64,000 bases of DNA from Annona cherimola (lineage: Eukaryota > Streptophyta > Magnoliopsida > Magnoliales > Annonaceae), in contig CM059972.1 of assembly GCA_030490835.1 (NCBI GenBank), forward strand, positions 15,849,764-15,913,763. Reading direction: 5' to 3'. A program made the translations under genes and the position numbers. The notes under the pieces are model-generated. The model was not told where the DNA came from. It did no database searches and saw only the letters and a program-made list of their open reading frames with translations. Shown here piece by piece: positions 12,060-24,010 of this stretch. The stretch's first letter is position 1. Every line of letters begins with the position of its first letter.

Positions 12060-12625
12060 TTACCGCCCATCCGTCCCGCCCAAATCGATTAAACTGTTTT
12101 CTTGATCTACCCTATCGGTCAAGGAAGCTTCTCCGACGGTATGCCCCTTTTTGCCCCCAAAATCCCGAATTAGACGTAGGAAAACCTTGGCGCCATAGCT
12201 CCCTGCTCCCGCCACGCATTTTGCTCTCATCTCGTCGGTCGAAGGCACCAATCATCTCCTCTCCATGGCCGTGCTCGACTGCTCACTTGCCCGTCAAGCA
12301 GCAGCCATTAGGTCACAGCTTCTCCTCCTCCGGTCGGCTTCTTTTCTGCCCCCGGATCTGGCTTCTGTCATCTCCATCTCCGATCGCCTTCTGCTACGGT
12401 TAACCTCGTTCACCCACCGACCAGACCTCCCTTTTTCTCAATCCGTACCCTCTTTTTGCTTTCAACATCCAAGGCACGATTCTCCTAAAATTCCCACTGA
12501 TTCGGTGATCCCCTTCTCTACTCCATCTTCCGTTGTCCATTCAGCTCCATTCCATTTAGAGACAAAAGCTTCTATTTTTACTCCAGCAGCTCTGCCCGAT
12601 TCAGGTAATGGCTCGGGCTTCTAAC
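12060..12625 (+). other. Exon-like GC-rich segment inside the CACTA element
   Basis: The base composition changes sharply to C-rich, exon-like DNA. An uninterrupted + frame runs 12265-12624 (119 codons from ATG) and an overlapping frame 12026-12403 (125 codons). The stretch ends at a plausible donor, gattcag followed by gtaatg near 12605, and then T-rich intron-like sequence begins. The predicted peptides are Ser/Pro/Leu-rich and match no family I know. The most economical reading is a captured host-gene first exon carried by the transposon; a 5' UTR or lncRNA exon is equally possible. Whether it is expressed is unknown. Confidence 0.35.
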
Positions 12626-13836
12626 TCTTTGCAATGCTATTTTTCAATCCATTTTGATCAATGTGTTTCATGCATCTTTCCATATAATTATTATTGTCCA
12701 GCTTTCCTGCTTCTCTGTGCGGTAGAGAGTGATGGGATTCCACCTCTGACCAGCAAATCAACAAAAACGAAGTCTCATTTTTCATTAGAGTTTTTAAGGT
12801 GGTCATGGCTATGAGGAAGACGAAGAGTGCCTTTCGAGTATTAATATATATATTTTTTTGTTAAATGAAACAGGATGCGTGGCATCTGTAAGCTTGCAAT
12901 TATTTTTACAGCGTTTTTGAGGTTTATTTGCACTTTTTCAAAATTAAGGTATATACTTGCATTAGCAATGAAACTATACATACAGTTGCAAAGAAACCAT
13001 ATAATTATTTCCAATAATTATTAGCTTCCTATGATTCTAGTTGGGTTAGGACTTAGGATTACTGATTTGACTCAGAGCTGATTTAACTTTATGAATGAAT
13101 CATCTTATTTTCAACTAATTTGGTGGTGTGATTTATGTTTTGTTAATAGACATACAATTCTGGTCTGACTTTTGCAGATCTTCCCAAACGATATATATTT
13201 TTGAAGTTGTTGAAGCTGGCAATTCTCTTTGGTATGAACCTTTCAATGAATTTTTAGACAAGGTGAAAACTGATTAGGGTAACAATCTACTTGTTAATTA
13301 GTTTTAGACACTTGAGAGCACACTGTAGGTTTTATATACTTATATTCATATTCAAGGATCTAATGAATGTCATGTAGTTTTTTGTGTTTGTTCTCTTATT
13401 GCATGTTTTATTTGTGAAGAGACATATTCTTAGCATGAACTTATGGTTAGTTTATTACATGTATATGCAGATTTTTTATGGTTACTGTATGCTTAATTAC
13501 ATATATAACTTATTCCTATGGTCAGTTTATTAAGATTTTATTATTTTTAGAAAAGGGGTTATAATTTGGGCTAGGTTTCTAAATTTGACTACTGTTAAGA
13601 GATTCAATCTGTTTAGATGGAATTTTATCTCATCCAATGATCTTGACATGCTTTAATTAACTTAGGTAACATTTAGGCATGTCGCATCTCACATAAATGC
13701 TCGCAGTTTCAGTTTTAGGTAAAACTCTTTCTTAATGATGGCTCGTATCTTTATCTAAAACTGACTTCTTGGTATGCAAATCCTCGAAATATAGAATAGT
13801 TAGTTGGTTCACATAGTGTTCGTATTCTGACAACCT
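12626..13836. other. Intron-like T-rich stretch inside the CACTA element
   Basis: T-rich, unique-looking DNA after the exon-like segment, without a credible ORF. It reads like plant intron sequence and may be the captured gene's intron. Confidence 0.3.
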
Positions 13837-13837
13837 T

Positions 13838-13887
<50 letters not shown>

Positions 13888-14200
13888 AAGCCATTTCCCA
13901 CCTAGGTGGGGTCGGCTGCATGGATTCTGCTGCGCTATTCTTGGTAATTTAAGACTAAATTTTCTATAATTTGTAATATTTTTAAATCTTGTTTAATTAC
14001 TTCAATCCATGTTTTTTTGGGTCTTTCTCTCATTCTTCTACCACATTCTACTTGGATAGACTCTGTTCTTCTAACCGGTGCTACTTTAGGCCTCCTTTTA
14101 ACATAACTAAACCATTTTAATCAGTTTTCTCTCATTTTATCATAGATTGGTCTCATTTTTAAGTTTTCTCGAATGATTTCATTCCTAATTTTATTTATTG
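13837..14200 (-). mobile_element. 3' fragment of an RTE-clade LINE with (ATG)n tail
   Basis: Read on the minus strand, about 14190-13889 translates to the conserved C-terminal tail of plant RTE-type ORF2. Recognisable pieces are LKWFSYVKRRP, APVRRTESIQVE, RERPKKTWIEVIKQDL and RIHAADPT, with stops (one before RSRIHAADPT and one after it). The 3' end is followed by an (ATG)n simple repeat, seen on the + strand as (ATC)n at 13837-13888; microsatellite tails are typical of RTE LINEs. It is heavily 5'-truncated and inactive. I could not define a TSD. Confidence 0.75.
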
Positions 14201-14859
14201 CATACTAAATGCTAACAAAAAAAAGGGAAATCCAATAGGATATGAATTGATAATGAAGAATTTTCCTTGTTACATTTTCTATGTAATTGCTTTTTCTACC
14301 ATAATGGAACTGATGCTCATATGGAAACACTGGTTATTTGGATATTGAAATAGAAGAGACCTTATTTGTTATGGCCTTGTGGGTGTTTGGTTCTACTGTA
14401 TGTGCTTGACGTTGATGTGGGCATCAACTTTTTTGCCTTCGTTATGTTTTGGTTGTATTTATCTTTTCATGCTTTGTCCTCTTTTTTTGTGTTCACTCTA
14501 ATTATTTGCATAATTTGAATAAGTGCCAAATAAGCCATTTTTTGTTGTTTTAACCAATATTTTGATAATTGTATAGCATGTTATCTAGTCTTCCATATCC
14601 ATTTTTAAAATTCTATTAAGTGGTAAGAGTTTCGATGTATGCTTTAGGTTTCTATCAATTCTTCTGCTAAAAAATATAAAATTCTAGCTCTTAACTATTT
14701 TTAGCTATTGATTAATAGTCTGGACTTTTACATATCTGCTAGCTCTTGAAAAATGCTAATCGCCTAGCAAATGTTGAACTAGCTTAGTAATTACTATTTC
14801 CAACACCCTTCAATGGATAAGCTGCTTTCTTGATTGCTAATTATTTATTTTTTGACAAC

Positions 14860-15690
14860 TTACGGTCCCACTGCTATGTAATCGGGTTACATAGAAGCGG
14901 ACCTATGTAATTCTTTCGAAATCTAATATTTTGATCCTTAATGGAAAATCTAATCCATTCATTGTATATAACATCATTGTTTATCTAAGAGACCAAGTTT
15001 CATCCCAATCAAGTATGTTTAAGGGTCACATTTGTTCAAAAATATGTATATATATTCATGTGTAAATTATGAAAAACACTTAGATCTATTTACACATGTA
15101 TTATAATGTAATAATACTTTATAGAATCATTCATTCTCATAAAAATGATATTTTGGACGGTTTAGATGTCGAAAATACTACTTTATTGGTGTGTTTGGTT
15201 AGGGGTAAAACTTTTGATGAAAATTTTTTGAGATAGAAGTTGTCGAATTGATAGAAAATGATGTGATATATTAGGGATAATGATGAGGAGTAAAGAGAAT
15301 AAAGTTAAAATAGATAGGTTAGTTGTATGGATAATTGTGTAGAAATGATTGAAAAGTATGATAGTTTTGTATAGAAAAATGTGAAAAAATAATATAGTTA
15401 TAGAGAGTGAAAAGTTTTAGTTGACATTTTTTTACTCCAAACAAACACACCCTAAAATTAATATTTTAATATTTTTCATAATTTATACATGAATATATAC
15501 ATTTTTTAACAAACTCATAAGCATATTTAATTGGAATGAAATTTGATCCTTTAGATAAACAAAATGATGTTAAATACAGTGAACAGATTAGATTTTTCAT
15601 CAAAGATTACAATCATAGATTTTAAAGGGGTTACATGGGTCGACTTTTATGTAGTCCGGTTATATAGAAGTTGAGCTCGACAACTCAAGT
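14860..15690. repeat. Large inverted repeat with a MITE in its loop
   Basis: The left arm (about 14870-15085) and right arm (about 15475-15690) are inverse copies. Motifs such as acatcattgtttatctaa, aatctaatccattca and tatattcatgtgtaaattat recur as reverse complements on the right. The loop holds a MITE at 15186-15452. A single-arm relative lies at 46130-46470 and weaker ones near 48170-48330 and 55366-55500, so this is a dispersed foldback family. Confidence 0.65.
15186..15452. mobile_element. MITE family A copy
   Basis: It runs from GGTGTGTTTGGTTAGGGG to CAAACAAACACACC, with the full family body in forward orientation. It interrupts the inverted-repeat unit: the host sequence ctacttta resumes as taaaattaatatt. 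Confidence 0.75.
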
Positions 15691-16042
15691 TTTTCTGCTA
15701 CTAGTAGATGTTAAATTTTTTTCTAGAAGCTGAAATTTAATGATTGGAACAACTTTCCAAGGATGATCTATACCAACCTGTTCGAATGACGAAGGCATCT
15801 TTTAAAAAAGGTGATAATGCTGATCATATTCCTTTGAGTTTCTACACAATCTTACTTTTTCATGTGTTATCAAACATTTGTGCTCTTCCAACGGGATGCA
15901 AGTTTGTTACATCACATGTTGGGATGAAATTATTCATGCAATTGCAAGTATATCAACTCATTGGAAATTGTATTAAATTGTAAACGAAACTTGGTAGCTT
16001 TTGTAAGGATTGCCTTTTCATTTATATTACATAATTGTTTAT

Positions 16043-16333
16043 GGGTGTGTTTGTTTAGGGCAAAAAAGTGTCAACTAAAACTTTTCAATCTAAAACTTTT
16101 CACTCTCCATAATTACTCTATTTTTTAATTATTTTTTCACATTTTTCTATACAAACTACCCTACTTTTCAATCATTTCTACACAACTATCCATACAGCTA
16201 ACCTATCTATTTTAACTTTATTCTCTTTACTCCTCATCATTACTCCTATTATATCACATCACTTTCTATTGATTTGACAACTTCTACTCCAAAAACTTTT
16301 CATCAAAAGTTTTACCTCCAACCAAACACACCC
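16043..16333. mobile_element. MITE family A copy, reverse orientation
   Basis: A 291-bp element from GGGTGTGTTTGTTTAGGG to CCAACCAAACACACCC, flanked by 3-bp TAT (16040-16042 and 16334-16336). It is one of the best-preserved copies. Confidence 0.8.
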
Positions 16334-16372
16334 TATATATTGTATGAGTTATAAGGATTGTAGAATATCATG

Positions 16373-16830
16373 GCTAATTGCAATGGAAACATTGCTAATT
16401 GCAATAGAACCGTTGCTAATTGCAACGAAAATGTGGCTAGTAGTGACGGAAACAACACTAATAGCACCGAGAAATAGGGCTAATAGCACCAAAACAAGGC
16501 AAATAGCAATGAAAACATAATTAATTGCAAAGAAAATTTAGATAATTGCAATAAAAAAAATTGTAGCAACAAAAAATGGTTAACCCATAGTTAGCTTCAA
16601 TTGTAACAAAATTATGTCTATTTGCAATGAAATATTTTTGTTGCTAAAGTATTAACAAAGTTAGTTTTTAGCAACAAAACTAGTTGTTGCAAGTGCTAAA
16701 TATTTGCAACAAAATGGTTTCGTTGGTAATATAGCCATGGTTAGCATGTGGATTTTTAGCAACGAAAATAGTTGTTGCAACTACCAAAAGTTTTTGCAAC
16801 GAAAGTATTTCGTTGCAGTACAAATTTTCC
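16373..16830. repeat. Right subterminal repeat array of the CACTA element
   Basis: More than a dozen short units of the type gctaattgcaacgaaaa, with variants such as ttgctaattgcaatagaa and aatagcaccgagaaa. They switch to the inverted form (tttcgttgc) near 16710-16816, just inside the right terminus. Confidence 0.7.
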
Positions 16831-16873
16831 CACTAGTGAACAATTTTTTCTATATCATTTTCTTGTAGTGATG

Positions 16874-18049
16874 CTGAAAGGTAAACACGATAAGGGATGC
16901 AAATAGCTAGGTTGAGTTAGGGTCGTGTAAGTAGAATTGCACTTCTAATCTAGATCAAGCATCTTCTGATGGAATATACTAGGGAAGGTTGATCATTTAC
17001 AACCAATCATCAATAAGCCTTGTTTTTGACCGCTCGTCTCCACCATTTGATTGTGTGAGAGCGCTCATAGTCATTGGATGCAGCTTTGAAAACGGAGCTT
17101 GACAGAGCATTCAAAGTTGTTGAAAATTTTCAAATGAGCCCTTGTCAGTCATATTTCTGATCTTTTCTCCTCTTCTCACGCCTCCCCTTCTGGTCATCGT
17201 CTTCGTAAGCGGCTCTTCTCATGCCTCCCTCCTCCCGTTGCTCTCCTCGCCGTGTTGTCTCGTCTTCGACGATAGCTTTCGCCATCTGCAAATCCTACCC
17301 TCCTCTTGCATCTCTTATTTTCAGTCATTGCTCATGCTGATCGATTCCCATTGTAGCAAAAATTATTTTCAAGCTACAGTGATGAAGACTACAGTTGAAG
17401 GTGATTCCTTCAATGGCACTGTAGTTTCTCTTGAGGGTTTGGTAATTTGCAGAGTAATTCATGAGAAGAATCCAAAACTCCCTTCCGGGATCTCCAAAAA
17501 ACAAAATCCTGTTTGGGCACCTCACCCACCAGGTGCATGTGTTTGTTCCTTTGATCTGCTCTTGCCCAACAGCATTCTAGCTCAATCAAGGACTAAATTT
17601 TTTTTAATCTTATCCGATGTTTGTCGATGATACTTTTTCTGTTTTGGCCTCTGTTTTTAATACCAATGTAGAAGTTATAGCATCTGTCAATAAGAAATCA
17701 GGTGGCCTTTGTCTTGTGGGATGTCCATAATTGGCATTTCAGCACCACAATGGAGAATGTTGTGTTCATGTTCTAGACCAGCTTATCAATGTAGAAGTTG
17801 TGGTCCAGCCACACATTCAAGCTTGGACAACACATTTAAGGCTTTCGTTTACATAACCATCCTGCTCACATGTTGGAGAGAACTCCTTACAATGTTTCTG
17901 GCAATTGTCGGCTAATTAGTACAGGGTTCTTCCTATAAATATCATATTTAATCTATTAGTTTCAATCACCAAGCTAAGAAAATTCAAAAAAGGCCTTCCT
18001 CATTGCCCATTTGTCGAACGATGTTAATCAATTTGCCATCAACCCCAAT
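16874..18049. other. Gene-like but unassigned stretch
   Basis: Around 17142-17630 the composition is exon-like, with an open + frame of 162 codons whose N-terminal half is hydrophobic and Pro/Ser-rich. It resembles a leader followed by a degenerate coding remnant. I recognise no domain, and the long frame could be chance in CT-rich DNA. The rest looks intergenic. Confidence 0.25.
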
Positions 18050-18420
18050 TTTAGCATAGCAAGAGGCAACGACTTTAAGCACTAGGCGTCCACTACAACA
18101 ACATTGCAGAAGGGAGAGAGAAAGCGGGAGAGGAGAGGCGAAGCTGAGAAAGGGGACGAAAGTGCGGGATCTAGAGCAGGCGACAGAGAGAAGTGGCTTC
18201 CAAGAATAAAGAGTGAGGCAGTCGATGAGGGAGATGCATGTGATTTTTCTAGGGAGCCTGGCGTAAATTTTCTTCGCATTGATTGCAGTGTCATGCTCTG
18301 ATTTTGCTTTCTTTAACCGTATGGCTACGACTAAACCCGCTCGATCCAACGGTCGGAAGGCGTGGTTGAAAATAAGAGCGGTTTACGATCAGTCGCAAAT
18401 GATCAATTCTCTATCCTAGG
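18050..18420 (-). other. Gene-like fragment, copy 2 of the duplicated pair
   Basis: Homologous to 4960-5212 plus 5503-5640. Shared landmarks are GGATCTAGAGCAG, GGGAGCCTGGCGTAA and a cggtcg-ggcgtgg-aaaataaga run. The minus strand is open for 121 codons at 17984-18349. Unlike copy 1 it lacks the 290-bp MITE: at 18305-18320 it reads ctttctttaaccgtat, the unoccupied site with a single TTA. The function of the original gene is not recognisable. Confidence 0.45.
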
Positions 18421-18757
18421 TATCTTTTAAAACGACAACCGAATTTTTTTTTTTTTTTAAATGAGGAAATAAAAAACTTCGAAAGCCGCTGGTGTAGTAG
18501 TCACAGACACGTAGTGACATTAGAAAAGGACCATTCGATCCGAATTACTTGCTAGAAAATTTTGTAATTGCCCACACACGAAATCACTAGTTTTGCAGGG
18601 AATAAGCAAGTTTGATGATTTGAAGTTTTGATCCCTTAGCCATTGGATTTTTGTTCCTACCATCTATTTAATGAGAATTTTGTAACTAAAACCTTCTATT
18701 ATTTGCGATATAATAGATTAAGGGCAATATGTGTGCGCGTGCCTGCATGCGGGAAGT

Positions 18758-18960
18758 GACAAAATTTTTGGATAAAAAGTTTTATGCGTAATAATTTTTA
18801 AAATAAGAAAAAACAATGTGATATAATAGTGGTAATGATAAGTAATAAAGAGAATAAACTTAAAATTGATAGGTTAATTATTTAGGTATTTATGTAAAAA
18901 TGATTAAAAAATGAATAATTATATAAGAATATATAAAAATAACGTTATTAACTTCTCTAA
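18758..18960. mobile_element. Diverged MITE family A copy
   Basis: Family body in forward orientation (gataaaaagttttatg, aatgtgatataatagtggta, aaagagaataaacttaaaat, gataggttaattatt). The ends are eroded. Confidence 0.55.
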
Positions 18961-20509
18961 AAATAACATAATTATATAGAAAAATGAATTACAGCAGAAT
19001 TATCACTGTCTTAGAAAATAATGCGCGGCTGTTATATTGCCACCTAAGTGAAGTGGGCACAATGCACAAGATTAGAGGTGTGGAAAGGCATTCGTGGCCC
19101 AGTGTACTTACCATTTTGATTCACAATTATTGTAATGTGTGAAAAGTTTTAAATGAAAAATGTCTGGTTTGAAAGGTTTTATACAGGGGCAAGCATGCTG
19201 CAAAGTAACATGTTAGTGCTCAAAAATAATAAAATTTTTCCAAACTCCGTAGGAGCGGATGCAAAAAATCTTGTTAAAAATGATTGCACTAATTCGTAAT
19301 ATAGTCGATCTAATATGAAGAAAGAAACAAGCCGCAGCGATGGTGATTGCTTCGATGCAACACAATGGACCACACACGATTTGTCAGTGCTCCACAATTA
19401 AAACGTGAGTGGACGTATCCAAAATTTCGTTCCACATGCATGTGCGGACCATGCTCCTGAGACGCTAACCCCCCACATCTTAGACTGTGGGGCCCAGTAA
19501 ATTAATTGCAAACGATCAGGCCCTCCGCCTGCGAGATCCATCCACATCACTCACGTGCGAGACAGTGCCCCCAGCAAAGTTGAAAAACGCACGTGTCGAT
19601 GATGCGGGATGTCCCTCGAATGCATGTTGATAAAAAAAAATTACAACATCCATCACCAATTAATATATAGATAGCCAAAAAGTATAAATAATGAATTAAT
19701 GATCGGAAAAAGCAAAGTCATTTAAACTAATAGCGCACGATTAAAAATTCTTTTTCTGAAATAAGAGAGAAAAGTGATAAGATCAGTCGTACCAATTTGT
19801 CTACTCGGACAGCCAATTCGTCCACCGGCGTGCAGACAAATAACGTGGAACGTGGATCGTGGAATATTAGTGATTAGTGAAAATACATGCTCAGCACGTG
19901 GGCGGGGAGAGCTTGCATCGTCGATCTCGATGCTGCATCTCGGTCCAAACGGTGGATGGAATAGAAAACTCTAGGAAAATTTTGTCATGCGCCCGCATAG
20001 TTATCGAACTGACTTCTGTGATCTGGGCCTCAGGCCCAATGATCAGAGGCCTGATTTCCGCACATCTCTCACGTGTTCCTCGCTTCCTTGCTCAGATGCG
20101 CGTGGCCACACGGGCCCACCAAATCCATCCTCGAGAATAGCAACCCTCGACTCCAGTTCCAAACACGCCGTATCGCGATATTATGTCGTGACTCCCGCCA
20201 AATAAGCTCAAAATATCGTAGAACTTCACCCCTGCACATTTCCCCGTCCGGGATAAGAAAATGCTTCGCAGTGTCGTTATTCATGTGCTGATCAATTCTA
20301 CCGAATCAGCTGTAATCTCGAATATAAAATTAATTCTCTAATTTACAATTAATAAATGATAGAATGATCAAATTAATAAATTTATTTTTTGAAAATTTTA
20401 TAATTTATAAGCTTACAGTTTGGATCATTTAAAGATGATGGATAACCCTAGGCTCGAGTTTTTACGGCGTACATAGATGCGTTGCGTTGCATTGCAGAAA
20501 ATTAGAGCA
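18961..20509. other. Intergenic stretch before the hAT element
   Basis: No gene could be supported. A GC-richer patch at 19430-20290 contains several short overlapping ORFs on both strands (up to 87 codons at 19877), none with a recognisable motif or splice context. Confidence 0.35.
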
Positions 20510-21329
20510 GCTGCTGACACGGGTGTCACTCGGGCTCATGAAACCTGGGTTCACCTAAATCCTAACCCTAATTCTATTGTAAAACATCAATACTAATCTT
20601 AAACCTAACCCTATTGATAAAACTTCAACCCTGACTCTATTTTTGAACTTCGGACTCGGGTTGAGTTTCGAAATGACATGTTACTATAAACATATACCCT
20701 GTACTCATTTAATCACGAATCTATTGCTAATAAAATCTAAAATGACAATTTATTATAAGAAAGTAAGAAAAATTTAAATACCACTTAAGAGTATTAAGAA
20801 AAAAATCTGTTTTGGGCCTTCTTTTCGCATTAAGTAGAATAGTAATCATATTTTAGAGAATGTAGAAGTACAACCTTTGTCTATCATGCAATTTAACATG
20901 AATATCACAATCATATATACAAAAATTAACATCCAACCATAAGATAAACTTTATAATATCAATCATAAGAAAAGAAAATAATCCTAAAAAATATAATAAT
21001 ATCAAAACAAATAAGATTACAAAAAGTTCAAAAATACAACTCCAAATCACAACATCCAAGTTAGGTCTAAGTCTACAATTTTAGTCTTAAGTTCCAATAA
21101 CCAAATTACAACATTTAACTTAGATTGTCAAGTTACAACATAACAACATGAAATACTTTTAATTTCCCACGTAGTCTTCTTTCTTCTTGTCTTGTGTTAT
21201 TCTCATCCACCAAGCCAAATTCTTTTTTTCCTAAAAGAAAATGTACAAAATCAATGTCATATTGTATAATTGAACTTAATGAGCATATATATGCATATAT
21301 CAAATATATAAATAATACCTCTTATAAAT

Positions 21330-23512
21330 TAATTTCTTAGTGGAAGAGGTGGTAAAGATTCTAAAGGAGCATTTCCCGATGTTTCAGAAACTTCCTCTGA
21401 AAAAATAAATATTAGTTTAAAAATAATATTAAGAGTAAGGTAAATAATTAAAACATAGAAAAATATATTTTACCTCTTGCACATTTGTCTAATTGATCAA
21501 CAAATTCTTCATAATTTGAATCGTTTGGAGCTGCTTTCAACCAATTTTGAGAGAAAATCAAACACTTAACCAACATGGGTGTCAATGAACTACGATATTG
21601 GTCAAGAACACACCCTCCAGTGCTAAATGCAGATTCTGATGCAACTGTTAAAATAGGAATAATCAAAATATCTTTTGCTATAAAAGATAAAATTCTGTAT
21701 TTTGTAGTCGTTGACCACCATGCTAAAAAATCAAATGGTTCTATATCATTCTTAATTGGATATTTTAAATAGGCATCAACTTCATTTGTGATAACTCCAG
21801 CATTAGTGTTACTCATAGATTGTCATAGCTTCTATTTTGCACGCTTTGATTCGGATGATGCCCCCACTCGCTTCAGACAAAGAACTTGTAGTAGTACTAG
21901 TAGATCCAGATTCATAAGTTTCATATAATTCAACTATTTTATCATATACTTTCTTTGATAATGCACAAGCTTAATCCGCAGGAAGGAAAATACAATGACA
22001 AAATTCCAAATAGCCTAGCTTGTAACGTGGATCAAACACTACCGCAATGAGCAAGTAAATGTTGAACTTGTCAACAGAATCCCAATATTTTGCAAGTTTT
22101 TTTTTATTTTGTTGCACATTTGAAGAAGGATAGGATTACCATTCTCGGTTGGAAATGAATTTAATCGATCTTGAATTGCATCAAGTTGAGGAAAATGATG
22201 TGGGGAAGTGACATATTTAGTACATGACAAGATTTCAGTAGCTTCAAAAAACAAGACCAAGAAGTCATAAATGACTCTAGCATGGTTCCGATCTTCTTCA
22301 AGAGGAGGACTAGTGCTTCTAAAGCTTACATCATTCACTTCAAGATGTTTGAAAGCCATTTCAAAGGGTAGAACATGTTTCAACATCAAGTATGTAGAAT
22401 TCCAACGTGTTGACATATCTAAACACAAAGACATGTTACTCGAAATTCTAACACTTTTACAAGATTTTTCAAATGCTTGTTCTCTATTAGGAGAACTCTT
22501 GACCCACTTTATGCTATTACGAATTCGAGCAATGGAATCCTTGATTTGATCGGTTCTCTTCTTCACAACCAAATTTAAAATGTGTGCAACACAATGGACA
22601 TGCAAAGATTCTCCATCCCCAAAGAGAGCATTCTTCATTTTTAAATTTAAACGCAAAGTGTTTAGCGCAACATCATTGGTCGATGCATTGTCAACAGTAA
22701 GAGTATACACTTGTCTAATATTCTAAGCATTCAGACATTCTTCAATTGCATTAGCAATAGCTTCACCCGTGTGTGGTGAAGGAAGAATACAAAAATTAAG
22801 AATACGCTTTTGAAGAGTCAAATTAGAGTTTATAAAGTGAGCAGTCAAACATAAATACCCAATATTCTGATTTGAAGTCCACAAATCTGTTGTCAAGTAT
22901 ACATGCCGAACATCCTCACTAAAAATCTTTCGTAATTTAGCCTTCTCTAACTTGTATATTTTGAAGATTTCTTTCACAATTGTGGTCCTTGAAACATGTT
23001 TAATGAGTGAGTGCACAACTTTACAAAATTCTCTAAACCTTTCATTTTCAACAAATTTAAACGGCAATTCATCAAGAATAATCATTCTTGCCATTGCTCT
23101 TTTGCAGGCTTCTTGGTCAAACTTCCAATTTGACATAACCATTCCACCATCATCAATTACTGTTTGAAATGATAATAAGCGCTGGCCCTTAGCTCTTTTG
23201 TTGGTATTATACTTACATAACTTTAAGTGTCTAGTTAATGTGCTTGTTCATTGAGTACTTGGACACTTAAGTTTAGTCTTACAATACTTATAAATCCCCG
23301 TGCCACTTTTCATTTTTGTCCAAAATTCTTTCAAATTCTTCTCAAACTGGTGATGAAATTTTATATCATTTCTTCTTCTTAGGAAGAGGCTTGTTTGAAT
23401 CTGAACCTTCTGTAAGATCAATAGTGTTTGAAGCAGTTGTTGTATTTTTTATTTGCTCACTGTTAATCTCTTGTTCACTATTCTTGTCTTGCGTATTACT
23501 TGAACTGTCCAT
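21330..23512 (-). pseudogene. hAT transposase pseudogene (BED/RICESLEEPER/DAYSLEEPER-type)
   Basis: Read on the minus strand from an ATG at 23512. The N-terminus is acidic with a PKKKK basic patch, then a degraded BED-finger-like stretch (about 23330-23200), then the catalytic core in two blocks. The first (23142-22723) contains the LTTDLWTS motif. The second (22722-22039) contains TVDNASTND, then HCVAHILNLVV and RWNSTYLML. The C-terminal dimerisation block (21816-21448) contains FDFLAWW, VASESAFSTGG and RSSLTP. A short last exon after an intron (donor near 21470, about 21400-21335) is possible. Lesions: a TGA in the BED region, an in-frame TAG at 22723-22725 just before NIRQVYTLT, a frameshift in an A9 run near 22105, and a TAA near 21972. 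The order and motifs are diagnostic of hAT transposases; no active product is expected. Confidence 0.85.
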
Positions 23513-23789
23513 ATTTTATTAATCTCCTAGATATCGTTTTCATAACATATAATCACAGTTAGAGATTTCTATTTCAATCCCAACAATTCTTCCTATATTA
23601 TATCAATAACCAAATTAAACCAAAACATCAACCAATACATATTAACACAAACATATATAGTGACAAACATTATAAAGTTGAATAGATGCACACAGATACA
23701 ACATTGATTTATGCAGTTCAAAGGAAATAGGTTAAATGAATAATTTAAATTACTAACTATTAGATTGCATTAAAATTAGTAATAAAAAA

Positions 23790-24010
23790 GTCGATGCACC
23801 TTTGCAGTTATGGGGATCAGCCCCAACATTTTTTGAAAATTTGTACTTTTGTGGGTCCTTATAAATTGCAAATTTCTTAAAAATTTTTAAAAACATACAA
23901 ATTAATTTTTGAAATAAAAAACAAACAAGTCTAAAAATATTTAGATGGGCCACAAAAGTACAAAAATTTTTCCTTCCGAAAAAATCTAAGGGCTCAGCCC
24001 TACCCATGAA
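23790..24010. repeat. Small inverted repeat within the hAT element
   Basis: Left arm aaatttgtacttttgtggg (about 23837-23855) pairs with right arm ccacaaaagtacaaaaattt (about 23950-23970). Outer arms are ggggatcagcccc-like and gggctcagccct-like. It looks like a foldback MITE inserted in the transposon upstream of the transposase. Confidence 0.5.

Larger units (their letters stand above)
8444..16870. mobile_element. Large CACTA (En/Spm) element with TSD ATG
   Basis: The left end reads CACTACAACAAAA at 8444 and the right end TTTTCTTGTAGTG finishes at 16870, which is the CACTA terminal signature. The 3-bp duplication ATG lies at 8441-8443 and 16871-16873. Both subterminal regions are packed with the same short motif in both orientations, GCAACGAAA and TTTCGTTGC (about 8456-9080 and 16380-16830), typical of CACTA subterminal repeats. 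No TNPD/transposase_21-type coding region is visible, so it is non-autonomous. Inside are a tandem duplication (9110-11230), a foldback MITE (11763), three family A MITEs, an RTE LINE fragment, a large inverted repeat and an exon-like GC-rich segment at 12060-12620. Confidence 0.8.

Noticed and set aside
15744..15983. 79-codon ORF inside the CACTA element as a transposase piece
   Set aside because: No TNPD/transposase_21 motif is visible, and the frame is short with no continuation.
18091..18103. CACTACAACAACA as a second CACTA start
   Set aside because: It sits inside the gene-like fragment, aligned with ctactgctgaca in the other copy. There are no subterminal repeats and no partner end.
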